NCBI GenBank assembly: GCA_015654985.1
Contig: JAATFW010000353.1
Span: 1-37,285, forward strand
Length of the DNA: 37,285 nt
From: Sphingobacteriales bacterium
Lineage (GTDB): Bacteria > Bacteroidota > Bacteroidia > Sphingobacteriales > Sphingobacteriaceae
Direction of reading: 5' to 3'
Made by a program: the position numbers and the translations under genes. Below are positions 1 through 8,216 of this stretch, piece after piece; position 1 is the first letter of the stretch, and each line of letters starts with the position of its first letter. The notes under the pieces are model-generated. The model did no database searches, was not told the origin of the DNA, and was given only the letters and a program-made list of their open reading frames with translations.

Positions 1-191
1 AGCGATGCTGAATTGAATTGTGTCAGCACAAAGATCCGGTCTATTCCGGAATTCAGACAGTTGGAAATCGGAATATCTACAAGGCGGTATTTTCCGGCTA
101 TAGGAACGGCGGGTTTTGAACGGGTGGCAGTAAGAGGGTGAAGGCGGGTTCCCTGTCCGCCTCCAAGAATAACTGCAATTACTTTCGACAT
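1..191 (-). CDS. glgC: Glucose-1-phosphate adenylyltransferase, N-terminal part (runs off the window)
   Basis: Makes ADP-glucose, the glucosyl donor for glycogen synthase. Only the first 63 codons are present, starting at the ATG at 189-191. They show the nucleotidyl-transferase loop GGGQGTRL near residues 10-17, then the conserved [20 protein letters not shown] block (about 30-49) that is typical of bacterial GlgC. It starts 13 bases after the glgA stop codon, so glgA and glgC are almost certainly one operon. The rest of the gene lies to the left of the window. Confidence 0.9.
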   Translation of the reverse strand, partial: MSKVIAVILGGGQGTRLHPLTATRSKPAVPIAGKYRLVDIPISNCLNSGIDRIFVLTQFNSAS

Positions 192-204
192 CATATATAT
201 AGAA

Positions 205-1620
205 TTATTTTAGGCTGTTATAAAGGTTAATATATTGGGCGGCTGACCGGTCCCATGAAAAATCAAGGCCCATCATCCTTTTCCGTAATAATCTCAGATC
301 CGAAGGATTTGAATACATTTCAATGGCCCGTGAAACGGCCTCTGTAATGGCATCAGAACTTGCTTCTTCAAAACAGATGCCATATCCTTCAGGTTCAGAA
401 AAGTCTATTACCGTATCTTTGAGACCTCCCGTCTTTCTTACAACAGGAACCGTGCCATATCTTAGTGCATATAATTGATTCAAACCGCAGGGCTCGACCC
501 TTGACGGCATAATTATAAAGTCTGCGCCGCTATAGATGAGATGAGAAAGAGCTTCATCATAGCCTATAAATACATTATAGTCTTTTTTGAAAGAAAGTCT
601 GAGGGCCGCAAGCGCTTCTTCAATAGCCGGATCGCCGGATCCTAAAAGCAATATGCTTGCTTTCCCTTTTAAAGAATCAAGAATGTTACTTATTGCTTTT
701 GGAAGCAGATCCGCGCCCTTTTCAACAACCAGCCTCCCTATAAAAGTAATTAAGGGCTTTGAGAGGGCAAGGCCAAATTCTTTGCAGACAGCCCGTTTGT
801 TTTCTTGTTTCCCTCTGTTTACATTATCAATAGTATAATTAGAGGGAATCATGGAGTCGGTTGCGGGGTTCCAAACCTCTGTGTCAATTCCGTTAATAAT
901 GCCCTGGCTTTTCGCCTCTTCCATAACAAACAGATTTTCAAGTCCGTTTGAATTATGTTTTAACTCTTCAAGATAGCTCGGAGAAACAGTAGTATATTTC
1001 CAGCAGCTTTTAACGCCGGCAGCTAAAGGATTAATACAGCCTTTCCAGTCGAGCATTCCCCATTTCCATGGATCTATATCAGGCAGATAATGGAATTTAT
1101 CCCAGCCAAACCATCCCTGGTATTGTCCGTTATGAATAGTTAATACTGTGGGAATGTTTGTTAACGAGTTGTAACGGGATGAGTGGTTCATCAGGAATGG
1201 TACCAGGGCACTTTGATGATCATGGCAATGGATAACATCGGGCATTTCGCCAAACTGAAGCAGCCATTCGAGAAAAGCGAGCTGAAAGGCCACGAATTGT
1301 TCGGTTTCATCGGGATAAGAATAAATTTCGGTACGGTCCAGAAGCCCTTGAATCCTGATCAAATGAAGCGGATATCCTAATTTATCAGTACTTTCTTTAA
1401 GGACTTCAAATGGTAATATTGCGTTTCCCAGCCGTATTTCAGAGTTATAAATTATATCAAAATCATTTTCTCTGACAAATTGCCGGTCGTAGTATGGCAT
1501 TGCAACTATAGATGTTATTCCGGCGGCTTTTTGATATTTCGGGAGTGAACCTACAACATCCCCTAGTCCCCCAACTTTTGCAACAGGATAACATTCTGCA
1601 CTTAAATGGATTACTACCAT
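205..1620 (-). CDS. glgA: Glycogen synthase (ADP-glucose type, GT5)
   Basis: Transfers glucose from ADP-glucose to a growing alpha-1,4-glucan chain in the cytoplasm. The 471-residue protein has the GT5 N-terminal nucleotide-binding motif KVGGLGD (residues 15-21). A GT-B C-terminal half carries [14 protein letters not shown] and the acceptor-end motif [20 protein letters not shown] with the family's conserved glutamate. Its length fits the family. Translation starts at the ATG at 1618-1620. It is followed by glgC after 13 bases. The 124-base AT-rich stretch upstream (1621-1744) probably holds the promoter. I could not fix a box there with certainty; TACTTTTA just before the start differs from TAnnTTTG at the last base. 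Confidence 0.93.
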   Translation of the reverse strand: MVVIHLSAECYPVAKVGGLGDVVGSLPKYQKAAGITSIVAMPYYDRQFVRENDFDIIYNSEIRLGNAILPFEVLKESTDKLGYPLHLIRIQGLLDRTEIYSYPDETEQFVAFQLAFLEWLLQFGEMPDVIHCHDHQSALVPFLMNHSSRYNSLTNIPTVLTIHNGQYQGWFGWDKFHYLPDIDPWKWGMLDWKGCINPLAAGVKSCWKYTTVSPSYLEELKHNSNGLENLFVMEEAKSQGIINGIDTEVWNPATDSMIPSNYTIDNVNRGKQENKRAVCKEFGLALSKPLITFIGRLVVEKGADLLPKAISNILDSLKGKASILLLGSGDPAIEEALAALRLSFKKDYNVFIGYDEALSHLIYSGADFIIMPSRVEPCGLNQLYALRYGTVPVVRKTGGLKDTVIDFSEPEGYGICFEEASSDAITEAVSRAIEMYSNPSDLRLLRKRMMGLDFSWDRSAAQYINLYNSLK

Positions 1621-1744
1621 GGTTCTAAAAGTATGCTTTTTTTGTTTTGAAATTTATGAAATTATCTAACTGGAAAACAAGAAAATGTCAATTTTGATAA
1701 CCGTTTTTAAAATTTTTATATCGTTATAAATCAATTATATATCG

Positions 1745-2851
1745 TTAGTTTCCTGTACTTCTTCTGATTTTAACATTTGTAAAGAAGGTTTTCCCGTCAG
1801 AATCGGTCGTAAAATCTGTTTCCACAGTAAGCTGATCCCTTATAACGGCCCCATCTTTTTGTGACGGTATCCAGTACGGAACAGAACGAATGATATAAAG
1901 GAGAACTTTATCTGCGGTATCATCTTCAAAGGCTTTTGTAAGGGAAATGTTTGATCCGGCCCCTTTTTTATCGACATTTAAAGTAAACTCAATGGTTTTA
2001 TCGGGCAGGCCTTTTAATAATGCTAAATCAAACTTACCGGTAAGGTAGTCTGAGAGATAAAGTGAGTAATTGTAAAAATCGTCTATCGTACAATTTTTGA
2101 CAATTAAACGTTCTGCGTTTCTATAGGGCGTTGAGGGGGCAAACTGTATTTTCGATTCCTTATAGGTTCGATAATTATCCATGAGCGTGCCTCCGACAAA
2201 ATTTCCATTGTCAAATTTTTCTATTGCAGCTATTTCGTTTTCGCCCTTCGGATATCCGTAAAAGATTCTCCACGAACCCTGTGGCAGTCCGTTTTCTATT
2301 GTTCCGCTATATATTATAGATTCATACCCCTGCTCGTTAAAGCCGAACTGAGGTTCAATGAGCTCGAATTTGCCTTTTCCATTTTTGATAACAGGCTTGC
2401 CTTTTCCATTCCAGGTATTGGTTACGTAAATTCTGTAGCCGTCAATTTTAAGAATGCTCATGGGGCTTCCATCCTGGTAATAAAAGAACCACGAGCCCAT
2501 GGCTCTTCCTTCAGAAAACTCAGCCTGCCATTTTAAGAAGCCGGCAGGGTAAAACGCTTTAAAGGTTCCATCTCTTTTGCCGTCTTTGTAAGAACCGGTT
2601 AAAATGATATTCCCATCAATGTCGTAATCAGTAAAGGGGCCCTCGAATGTTTTCAGAAAGGTGTTGTAATTACTCTGGCGCTTAATTGAAAAGAATTCAC
2701 AGTTTTTATCGACAAGAAAATACTGTGAATCAAAATAAAAGGTATACAGGTTTTCTGAAGTATGTTCAAGTATAACCTGTTCATTCGACTGGCATTCAGC
2801 CTTATAGCTAAAACAGGATACTAACAGAAAGATGATAAGGACATTTTTCAT
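1745..2851 (-). CDS. Secreted MORN-repeat (YwqK-like) protein with TonB-C-like end
   Basis: Unknown function. The 368-residue protein begins with a signal peptide (about 1-20, ending near KAEC). Next come MORN/YwqK-type repeats, visible as recurring GSYKDGKRDGTFKAFYPAG and GRAMGSWFFYYQDGSPM patterns between about residues 85 and 220. The last 100 residues (IEFTLNVDKKGAGSNISLTK, then VPYWIPSQKDGAVIRDQ) resemble the TonB C-terminal fold that many Bacteroidota attach to such proteins. The gene lies 12 bases after polA and is probably its operon partner. The family assignment comes from motif reading. The likely location is periplasm or outer membrane. Confidence 0.7.
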   Translation of the reverse strand: MKNVLIIFLLVSCFSYKAECQSNEQVILEHTSENLYTFYFDSQYFLVDKNCEFFSIKRQSNYNTFLKTFEGPFTDYDIDGNIILTGSYKDGKRDGTFKAFYPAGFLKWQAEFSEGRAMGSWFFYYQDGSPMSILKIDGYRIYVTNTWNGKGKPVIKNGKGKFELIEPQFGFNEQGYESIIYSGTIENGLPQGSWRIFYGYPKGENEIAAIEKFDNGNFVGGTLMDNYRTYKESKIQFAPSTPYRNAERLIVKNCTIDDFYNYSLYLSDYLTGKFDLALLKGLPDKTIEFTLNVDKKGAGSNISLTKAFEDDTADKVLLYIIRSVPYWIPSQKDGAVIRDQLTVETDFTTDSDGKTFFTNVKIRRSTGN

Positions 2852-2863
2852 TTTTATACATCG

Positions 2864-5662
2864 TTAATGGGCCTCCAGCCAGTTAGTACCTGCGCCCATT
2901 TCAACCAGGATAGGGACAGTGGTCTTTATTGCATTTTTCATACGTTCCTCAATAACAGGCTTTATAAGTTCAAGCTCTGATAAAGGTACATCAAAAACCA
3001 ATTCGTCATGGACCTGCATGGTCATTTTTGATAATAATTTCTGTTCTTTCAGATCGCGATGAATGTTTATCATGGCGATTTTGATCAGATCGGCAGCAGA
3101 TCCCTGGATAGGGGCATTGATGGCATTTCGCTCGGAAAACCCTCTTACCGTAGCATTTGCAGAGTTAATATCCCGTAAGTAACGCCGCCGGCCCATTAGA
3201 GTCTGAACATAGCCGTTTTCACGGGCAAAACTCATGGTGTCGTTCATATATTTTTTAATTCCGGAGTACTGCCGGAAGTACTCTTCAATAATCTCTGCTG
3301 CTTCTTTTCTTGGAATACCCAGACTTTGCGAGAGGCCAAATGCCGACTGTCCATAAATAATACCGAAATTTACGGCTTTTGCATTCCGCCTTTGGGCAGA
3401 ATCCACCTGTTCGAGGGGTACCCCGTATACTTTGGCGGCTGTTGCAGTGTGGATATCCAGGCCTTTGGCAAAGGCATCCATCATATTTTCGTCCCTGCTT
3501 ATCTCGGCAATGAGGCGCAGCTCGATCTGGGAATAATCTGCAGAGAGGATTACATGGTCTTTATCTCTGGGGATGAATGCTTTTCTTACTTCGCGGCCCC
3601 GTTCGGTACGGATGGGTATATTCTGAAGATTTGGATTATTGGAGCTTAAACGGCCGGTTGCCGCCACTGCCTGATTGTAGGAGGTATGCACTCTTCCTGT
3701 TTTTGGATTGATCATCAGGGGCAGGGCATCTACGTATGTCGATTTAAGCTTTTGTAACTGGCGGAAATCGAGTATGTCTTTGGCGATGTCGCTTTTATTG
3801 GCCAGGGCTGTTAAAATATCTTCGCCGGTCTGGTATTGGCCTGTTTTGGTTTTCCTGGCGTTGGGAATAAGCTGCAGCTTTTCAAACAGCACCTCGCCGA
3901 GTTGTTTTGGAGAGGCAATGTTAAACCGCACTCCTGCTTTTTCATAGATGGTGAGTTCAAGTTGTTTAATCTCTTTTTCCATCTGGGCAGAATATTCGGC
4001 AAGGGCCTGCTGATCGATCTTTACGCCTTCGCGCTCCATGTCGGCGAGAACATAGATAAGAGGGTTTTCAATCTCAGCAGCGAGTTTGGTTGCTTCTGCT
4101 TTTTCGAGAAGAGGTTCGAAAATACCTTTCAACTGCAGAGTAATGTCTGCGTCTTCGGCTGCGTATTCTTTAATTTTTTCGATTTCCACATCCCTCATAT
4201 TTCCCTGGTTTTTGCCTTTTGAGCCAATTAACGAGGTAATATGAACCGGGGTATACCCCAGGTAATTCTCAGACAGGACATCCATGTTATGCCTTGTATC
4301 GGGATCAAGGAGATAATGGGCAAGCATGGTATCAAACAATTCGCCTTTTACATGGATGTTATACCAGTTCAACACCAGGACATCATATTTGATGTTTTGC
4401 CCTATTTTGCTGATTGAAGGATCTTCAAGTAAGGGTTTAAAAGCGGCTACCAGCTCTGCTGCTTTCTGCTGATCCGGGGGAACAGGAACATACCATGCTT
4501 CTCCGGGTTTTATAGCAAACGACAATCCTACCAACTCGCAATTGTTTGCATCGAGGCAGGTAGTTTCGGTGTCAAAACAGAAGAAGGATTGCTTTTGCAG
4601 GGTGCTGATCAAGTCCGCCTGCTTTTCTGCTGTATCGGCGAGGATATATTGATGAGGGGTGTTTTCGATATTTTTGCCGGGGGGGAGCGGTTGTATAATG
4701 GTTTCCGTTTTTATCGCTACCTGCTGGACGGGCTGCCCGAAGAGGTCGGTCTGCTGACCATAACTAACCTGTTTTACGCTGGTAACAGTAAATTCTTCAC
4801 CAAAGACGCGTCTTCCGATAGTGCGGAATTCCAGTTCTACAAACAGAGGCTCGAGCTTGTCCCTGCTGGGAGGATTTATCTGCAGCGCTTCTTCATCCAG
4901 TTCTACAGGTGCATTCAGGATAATAGTTGCCAGCTTTTTTGAAACCAGGCCCTGCTCGGCATGCTGTTCAATATTTTCGCGTAATTTTCCCTTTAGCTCA
5001 TGGCTATTGGCTATAATGTTCTCTACAGTGCCATATTGTTTTATGAGTGTTTTAGCTGTTTTCTCGCCTATGCCCGGAATGCCGGGGATGTTATCGACGG
5101 CATCGCCCCAAAGGCCCAGGATGTCTATAACCTGGTCTGCCCGTTCTATTTCCCATTTCGCCAGTACTTCGGGAACGCCCATTATTTCAATGTCGCTGCC
5201 CATTCTGGAGGGTTTATAAATAAATATATTCTCTGAAACAAGCTGTGCAAAATCCTTGTCGGGAGTCATGCAAAAAACAGTAAATCCCGCCTGTTCTGCT
5301 TTTTTGGCGAGGGTTCCGATGATATCGTCGGCCTCGTACCCGTCAGAGGTAATCACCGGGATATTAAATCCTTCTATCAGCCTGACGATATAGGGGAGGG
5401 CGGCAGAAAGATCCTCGGGCATTGCCTGGCGATGAGCTTTATAATCGGTAAAATCAATATGACGCTCGGTTGGAGCGTCGGTATCAAACACCACTGCCAT
5501 GTGGGTGGGTTTTTCTTTCTTCAGTATTTCGAGCAAGGTATTGGTAAAGCCCATAATTGCAGAAGTGTTAATGCCCCCCGATGTAAAGCGCGGGTTTTTA
5601 CTTAACGCAAAATGCGCCCTGTAAATAAGGGCCATGCCGTCTAAAAGAAAGAGTTTTTTCAT
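2864..5662 (-). CDS. polA: DNA polymerase I
   Basis: Repair and Okazaki-fragment polymerase, 932 residues, full length with three domains. Residues 1 to about 290 are the 5'-3' exonuclease (starting KKLFLLDGMALIYRAHFALS, with the metal site VFDTDAPTERH and DGYEADDIIGTLA). About 345-520 is the 3'-5' exonuclease. It keeps its acidic residues (FDTETT, NIKYDVLV, YAAEDADITLQL), so proofreading looks intact. About 560-932 is the polymerase, with motif A SADYSQIELRLIAE, motif B RRNAKAVNFGIIYG and motif C QVHDELVFDV. A MORN-repeat gene follows after 12 bases. Confidence 0.97.
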   Translation of the reverse strand: MKKLFLLDGMALIYRAHFALSKNPRFTSGGINTSAIMGFTNTLLEILKKEKPTHMAVVFDTDAPTERHIDFTDYKAHRQAMPEDLSAALPYIVRLIEGFNIPVITSDGYEADDIIGTLAKKAEQAGFTVFCMTPDKDFAQLVSENIFIYKPSRMGSDIEIMGVPEVLAKWEIERADQVIDILGLWGDAVDNIPGIPGIGEKTAKTLIKQYGTVENIIANSHELKGKLRENIEQHAEQGLVSKKLATIILNAPVELDEEALQINPPSRDKLEPLFVELEFRTIGRRVFGEEFTVTSVKQVSYGQQTDLFGQPVQQVAIKTETIIQPLPPGKNIENTPHQYILADTAEKQADLISTLQKQSFFCFDTETTCLDANNCELVGLSFAIKPGEAWYVPVPPDQQKAAELVAAFKPLLEDPSISKIGQNIKYDVLVLNWYNIHVKGELFDTMLAHYLLDPDTRHNMDVLSENYLGYTPVHITSLIGSKGKNQGNMRDVEIEKIKEYAAEDADITLQLKGIFEPLLEKAEATKLAAEIENPLIYVLADMEREGVKIDQQALAEYSAQMEKEIKQLELTIYEKAGVRFNIASPKQLGEVLFEKLQLIPNARKTKTGQYQTGEDILTALANKSDIAKDILDFRQLQKLKSTYVDALPLMINPKTGRVHTSYNQAVAATGRLSSNNPNLQNIPIRTERGREVRKAFIPRDKDHVILSADYSQIELRLIAEISRDENMMDAFAKGLDIHTATAAKVYGVPLEQVDSAQRRNAKAVNFGIIYGQSAFGLSQSLGIPRKEAAEIIEEYFRQYSGIKKYMNDTMSFARENGYVQTLMGRRRYLRDINSANATVRGFSERNAINAPIQGSAADLIKIAMINIHRDLKEQKLLSKMTMQVHDELVFDVPLSELELIKPVIEERMKNAIKTTVPILVEMGAGTNWLEAH

Positions 5663-5757
5663 GTATTGAGCTTGTACTGATTATTATAACGATTATACGG
5701 GTAAATAATGATAACGCCGGCTACACCGGCTGCTAAATTATTACCGCCCCGTTTTTT

Positions 5758-5765
5758 CAAAGGTA
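5758..5765 (-). promoter_or_regulatory. Candidate -7 box (TACCTTTG) upstream of polA
   Basis: The minus strand reads TACCTTTG, an exact match to the Bacteroidota -7 consensus TAnnTTTG, about 95 bases before the polA start. No TTG lies at the usual 17-23 base distance. The same gap (5663-5856) also holds a short GC-rich hairpin at 5716-5730 (5-bp arms, 5-base loop). Confidence 0.35.
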
Positions 5766-5856
5766 AAAAACAACTTTAATGAATCGGGTCAGATTGTTTA
5801 AACGAAGGTAAAAATGTTATGTATTTTACGGGAGCAGTATTGGGGATTTCAATATC

Positions 5857-6417
5857 CTAACGAAAGGCACACTCTTCGATGTGGTCATTTACCATTCCCG
5901 TAGCCTGCATGTGAGCATAGCAAATAGTGCTTCCGAAGAATTTAAAGCCTCTTTTCTTCATGTCTTTTGCAATGGCATCCGATATTTCTGTTTTTGCGGG
6001 GGTATTGCGGTGATCCTTCCATGTGTTTATGAGAGGTTTTCCTTCTGGCATGAACGAATAGATATATTTATCGAAGGAGCCAAATTCTTTCTGTACTTCG
6101 AGAAAACACTTTGCATTACTCACAGCAGCATCTATCTTCAGACGGTTACGGATGATCCCGCTATCCTGCATCAGGCGTTCCACATCATCCGGTGTGAATT
6201 TTGATACTTTAACAGGATCAAAGCCGGCAAAGGCTTTCCGGTAATTTTCCCGGCGGCGTAAGATGGTGATCCAGCTAAGGCCTGCCTGGGCAGATTCGAG
6301 GATCAAAAACTCGAACAGGATCTTATCGTCGTGCACTTCTTTTCCCCATTCTTCGTCGTGGTATTTTGTATACAGCGGATCGGTACCGCACCAGGAGCAT
6401 CTTATTATGTTTGTCAT
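5857..6417 (-). CDS. tag: DNA-3-methyladenine glycosylase I
   Basis: Base-excision repair enzyme that removes 3-methyladenine. From the ATG at 6415-6417 it is 186 residues, the usual Tag length. The zinc-site residues are all visible: C7 and H20 in RCSWCGTDPLYTKYHDEEWG, and H179 and C183 near the C-terminus (NDHIEECAFR). The conserved LESAQAGLSWITILRRRENY and GFKFFGSTICYAHMQATGM blocks are present. A longer reading from 6450 would overlap the upstream gene by about 30 bases and adds residues the family lacks, so I prefer 6417. It starts 4 bases after the DUF2281 stop codon and is cotranscribed with that gene. Confidence 0.93.
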   Translation of the reverse strand: MTNIIRCSWCGTDPLYTKYHDEEWGKEVHDDKILFEFLILESAQAGLSWITILRRRENYRKAFAGFDPVKVSKFTPDDVERLMQDSGIIRNRLKIDAAVSNAKCFLEVQKEFGSFDKYIYSFMPEGKPLINTWKDHRNTPAKTEISDAIAKDMKKRGFKFFGSTICYAHMQATGMVNDHIEECAFR

Positions 6418-6421
6418 GTTA

Positions 6422-6622
6422 TCACCAGATTGCCGTCGAGGGCTCATCAAAGTCCGGACTCATCTGCATTTTTCCTTTCAGCAATCCTAATTTCCTTGCT
6501 GCAGATCTACCTGAACCGGAATAGACTTTTTTTTCTAATATAAAATCAAGAAAGCTTTCTACTTCCCGCTGATAAGCAGGAGGTATCATTTTTATTTTTT
6601 TTATTAGTTTGGCCTGACTCAT
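6422..6622 (-). CDS. DUF2281-type (VapB-like) small protein, orphan antitoxin candidate
   Basis: A 66-residue protein starting at MSQAKL. It has the usual two parts of DUF2281 proteins: an N-terminal helix pair (LIKKIKMIPPAYQREVESFL, then DFILEK) and a flexible C-terminus with the family's KLGLLKGKMQMSPDFDEP pattern. Such genes usually stand directly before a VapC/PIN toxin gene. Here the next gene, 4 bases on, is the repair glycosylase tag and no toxin is nearby. An upstream in-frame start at 6676 exists, but the candidate promoter (6647-6681) lies inside that extension, which supports the shorter start. Function as an antitoxin is inference. Confidence 0.7.
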   Translation of the reverse strand: MSQAKLIKKIKMIPPAYQREVESFLDFILEKKVYSGSGRSAARKLGLLKGKMQMSPDFDEPSTAIW

Positions 6623-6646
6623 GTTCTTTCTAATAAAGGACAGGAA

Positions 6647-6681
6647 CAAATATATGCCTGTGTCTCTTACAGGCATACAAA
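6647..6681 (-). promoter_or_regulatory. Promoter of the DUF2281-tag operon
   Basis: The minus strand shows TTTG (6678-6681), a 23-base spacer, then TATATTTG (6647-6654), an exact TAnnTTTG box. The box lies 24 bases before the chosen DUF2281 start at 6622. This agrees with the Bacteroidota TTG-N17-23-TAnnTTTG promoter form. Confidence 0.6.
6654..6676. promoter_or_regulatory. Perfect inverted repeat inside the DUF2281-tag promoter (operator candidate)
   Basis: ATGCCTGT (6654-6661) and ACAGGCAT (6669-6676) are perfect 8-base arms around a 7-base centre. The repeat almost exactly fills the spacer between the -33 and -7 elements, where a bound repressor would block RNA polymerase. There is no T-run after it on the minus strand, so a terminator for the upstream gene is less likely. 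The protein that would bind is unknown. Confidence 0.5.
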
Positions 6682-6739
6682 TTTAGCTAAAAATCTTATC
6701 TTTTTTTTCTTTCTCTTGGGAGGGGTTATGAATAATATT

Positions 6740-7084
6740 CTACGGTCTGGTCAGTTCATCCCAGTACTCCACAGCCCTCCGGTAATGAGGTATGACGATG
6801 GAGCCGCCGACAAGGTTGGCAATCATAAATACTTCATTCAGTTCTTCGCTGGTAACGCCGGCTTCGTGGCATTTTCCGAGGTGGTATTTAATGCAATCGT
6901 CGCAGCGGAGGACCATTGATGCTACCAGTCCCAGCATTTCCTTGGTTTTTACATCCAGAGCTCCTTCTGCGTAGGAAGTAGTGTCAAGTGCAAAAAAACG
7001 TTTAATATTCGTGTTTGCAGTTTCCATAATGCGGTCGTTCATCCGGCTGCGGTAGCTGTTAAATTCGTCGATCAGATGTGCCAT
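6740..7084 (-). CDS. Carboxymuconolactone decarboxylase (AhpD-like) family protein
   Basis: A 114-residue protein of the AhpD/CMD fold. The redox motif C61-D-D-C64 followed by H68 (CDDCIKYHLG) sits on the conserved helix of the family, where the two cysteines and histidine usually act in peroxide reduction. The N-terminal helix (AHLIDEFNSYRSRMNDRIME) and the VGGSIVIPHYRRAVEYWDEL end are typical of the Bacteroidota form. It is probably a small antioxidant or thiol-redox enzyme; the substrate is unknown. It lies after the alkyltransferase-like gene, separated by a 7-bp repeat array. Confidence 0.85.
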   Translation of the reverse strand: MAHLIDEFNSYRSRMNDRIMETANTNIKRFFALDTTSYAEGALDVKTKEMLGLVASMVLRCDDCIKYHLGKCHEAGVTSEELNEVFMIANLVGGSIVIPHYRRAVEYWDELTRP

Positions 7085-7087
7085 TGA

Positions 7088-7123
7088 GTTGAAAGTCTAA
7101 AGTTGAAAGTTTGAAAGTTGAAT
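7088..7123. repeat. Heptamer repeat array (GTTGAAA units)
   Basis: About five units in near-perfect 7-base phase: GTTGAAA, GTCTAAA, GTTGAAA, an 8-base GTTTGAAA, and GTTGAAT. The same unit recurs at 17628-17676. It lies in the gap between the atl and AhpD-like genes. Confidence 0.85.
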
Positions 7124-7162
7124 GTTGGGGGTATTAAGTTTTAAGTGTGATGCGGTGCTCTT

Positions 7163-7492
7163 TCAGAGTTCAGCACCGGGTTGCCAGAAGAGGGATTTAA
7201 AATCTACTACTTTATCATTTTCTATTTTAACGCCCTCACTTTCAAGAAGCTGCTGCATAAGCTGAGGACTGGAGAACGAACGCTTTCCGGTTAAAAGACC
7301 CCGCCGGTTTACTACACGGTGTGCCGGTACCGGCGGCCAGGCGGTGCCACAGGCGTTCATGGCATATCCGACCATCCGGGATGAGCCTTTAGTGCCGAGA
7401 AACTCTGCTATGGCGCCATAAGAAGTAACCCTTCCCGGCGGGATTTGCCTTACCACTTCGTAAACCCGTTCAAAAAAGTTCTCTTTGTCCAT
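7163..7492 (-). CDS. Alkyltransferase-like protein (MGMT family without the active cysteine)
   Basis: A 109-residue protein made only of the DNA-binding domain of O6-alkylguanine-DNA alkyltransferases. It has the start VYEVVRQIPPGRVTSYGAIA, the Arg-finger region GSSRMVGYAMN, and the active-site loop P56-A57-H58-R59-V. Alkyltransferases have PCHRV here; an alanine replaces the cysteine. It therefore cannot accept alkyl groups, and by family analogy should bind alkylated bases and hand them to nucleotide excision repair. It starts 14 bases after trmB and lies near tag, another alkylation repair gene. Confidence 0.9.
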   Translation of the reverse strand: MDKENFFERVYEVVRQIPPGRVTSYGAIAEFLGTKGSSRMVGYAMNACGTAWPPVPAHRVVNRRGLLTGKRSFSSPQLMQQLLESEGVKIENDKVVDFKSLFWQPGAEL

Positions 7493-7506
7493 TACTGAAA
7501 AACCTT

Positions 7507-8157
7507 TTACTCAAAGCTGAAGCTTAAGTAGTTGATGTTCTTATCATCTGCAAGATACTTCTTTTCGTAATAAGTTTTAATAGATAAAATTTCATTTACG
7601 TGGTCTGAATGGTATAAATCTTCAGTTCTTTTGAGAAGTTTTAATCCTGCTTCTTCAATTTTCTCAAGGGTGTAAGCATGAAGTGCATCGTTGTCGGTTT
7701 TAAGATGGACAATCCCTTCAGGCCTGAGTATCTTTTTATATTTATTCAGAAAGCCTGGAAATGTCAGGCGTTTTTTCTCCCTGCTGATCTGTGGCTGCGG
7801 ATCCGGAAATGTAATCCAGATCTCAGAGACTTCTCCTTCGTTAAAGTAATCCAGGATGTTTTCAATCTGGATCCTGAGAAAGGCGACGTTTGAAATGTTT
7901 TCCTCTAAAGCTGTTTTGGCGCCCCGCCAGATCCGGTTGCCCTTGTAATCTATACCGATAAAATTCTTATCAGGAAACAGGGTTGCCATATTAACAGTAT
8001 ATTCACCTTTTCCGCAGGCGAGCTCTAAAATAAGCGGATGATCGTTCCTGAAATGCTGAAAACTCCAGCGCCCGTTAAATACTTTACCTTCATCAAGCTG
8101 CAGCACGTTTGCGAAAGTATCGATTTCAGCAAAACGTCTTAATTTATCTTTTCCCAT
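7507..8157 (-). CDS. trmB: tRNA (guanine-N7-)-methyltransferase
   Basis: Methylates G46 of tRNA using SAM. The protein is 216 residues when started at the ATG at 8155-8157 (MGKDKLRRFAEIDTF), the usual start in Bacteroidota. A longer reading from a TTG at 8202 would include the promoter. Family motifs are LELACGKGEYTVNMA (SAM site), GIDYKGNRIWRGAKTALEE, WITFPDPQPQ and HLKTDND. The alkyltransferase-like gene follows after 14 bases. Confidence 0.95.
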   Translation of the reverse strand: MGKDKLRRFAEIDTFANVLQLDEGKVFNGRWSFQHFRNDHPLILELACGKGEYTVNMATLFPDKNFIGIDYKGNRIWRGAKTALEENISNVAFLRIQIENILDYFNEGEVSEIWITFPDPQPQISREKKRLTFPGFLNKYKKILRPEGIVHLKTDNDALHAYTLEKIEEAGLKLLKRTEDLYHSDHVNEILSIKTYYEKKYLADDKNINYLSFSFE

Positions 8158-8174
8158 CAATTTGAATTCGGTCA

Positions 8175-8206
8175 CAAAAATAGAATTTTTATATTTGGGC
8201 AAACAA
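8175..8206 (-). promoter_or_regulatory. Promoter of trmB
   Basis: The minus strand carries TATTTTTG (8175-8182), an exact TAnnTTTG box, 17 bases before the trmB ATG. TTTG at 8200-8203 (17-base spacer) or TTG at 8204-8206 (21-base spacer) serves as the -33 element. The fcl -7 box on the other strand lies within this spacer. Confidence 0.6.
8190..8197 (+). promoter_or_regulatory. Candidate -7 box (TATATTTG) of the GDP-fucose synthase gene
   Basis: Exact TAnnTTTG match ending 19 bases before the GTG start at 8217. The nearest upstream TTTG (8161-8164) is 25 bases away, slightly long. It overlaps the oppositely directed trmB promoter. Confidence 0.45.
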
Positions 8207-8216
8207 GAGCATCGTC

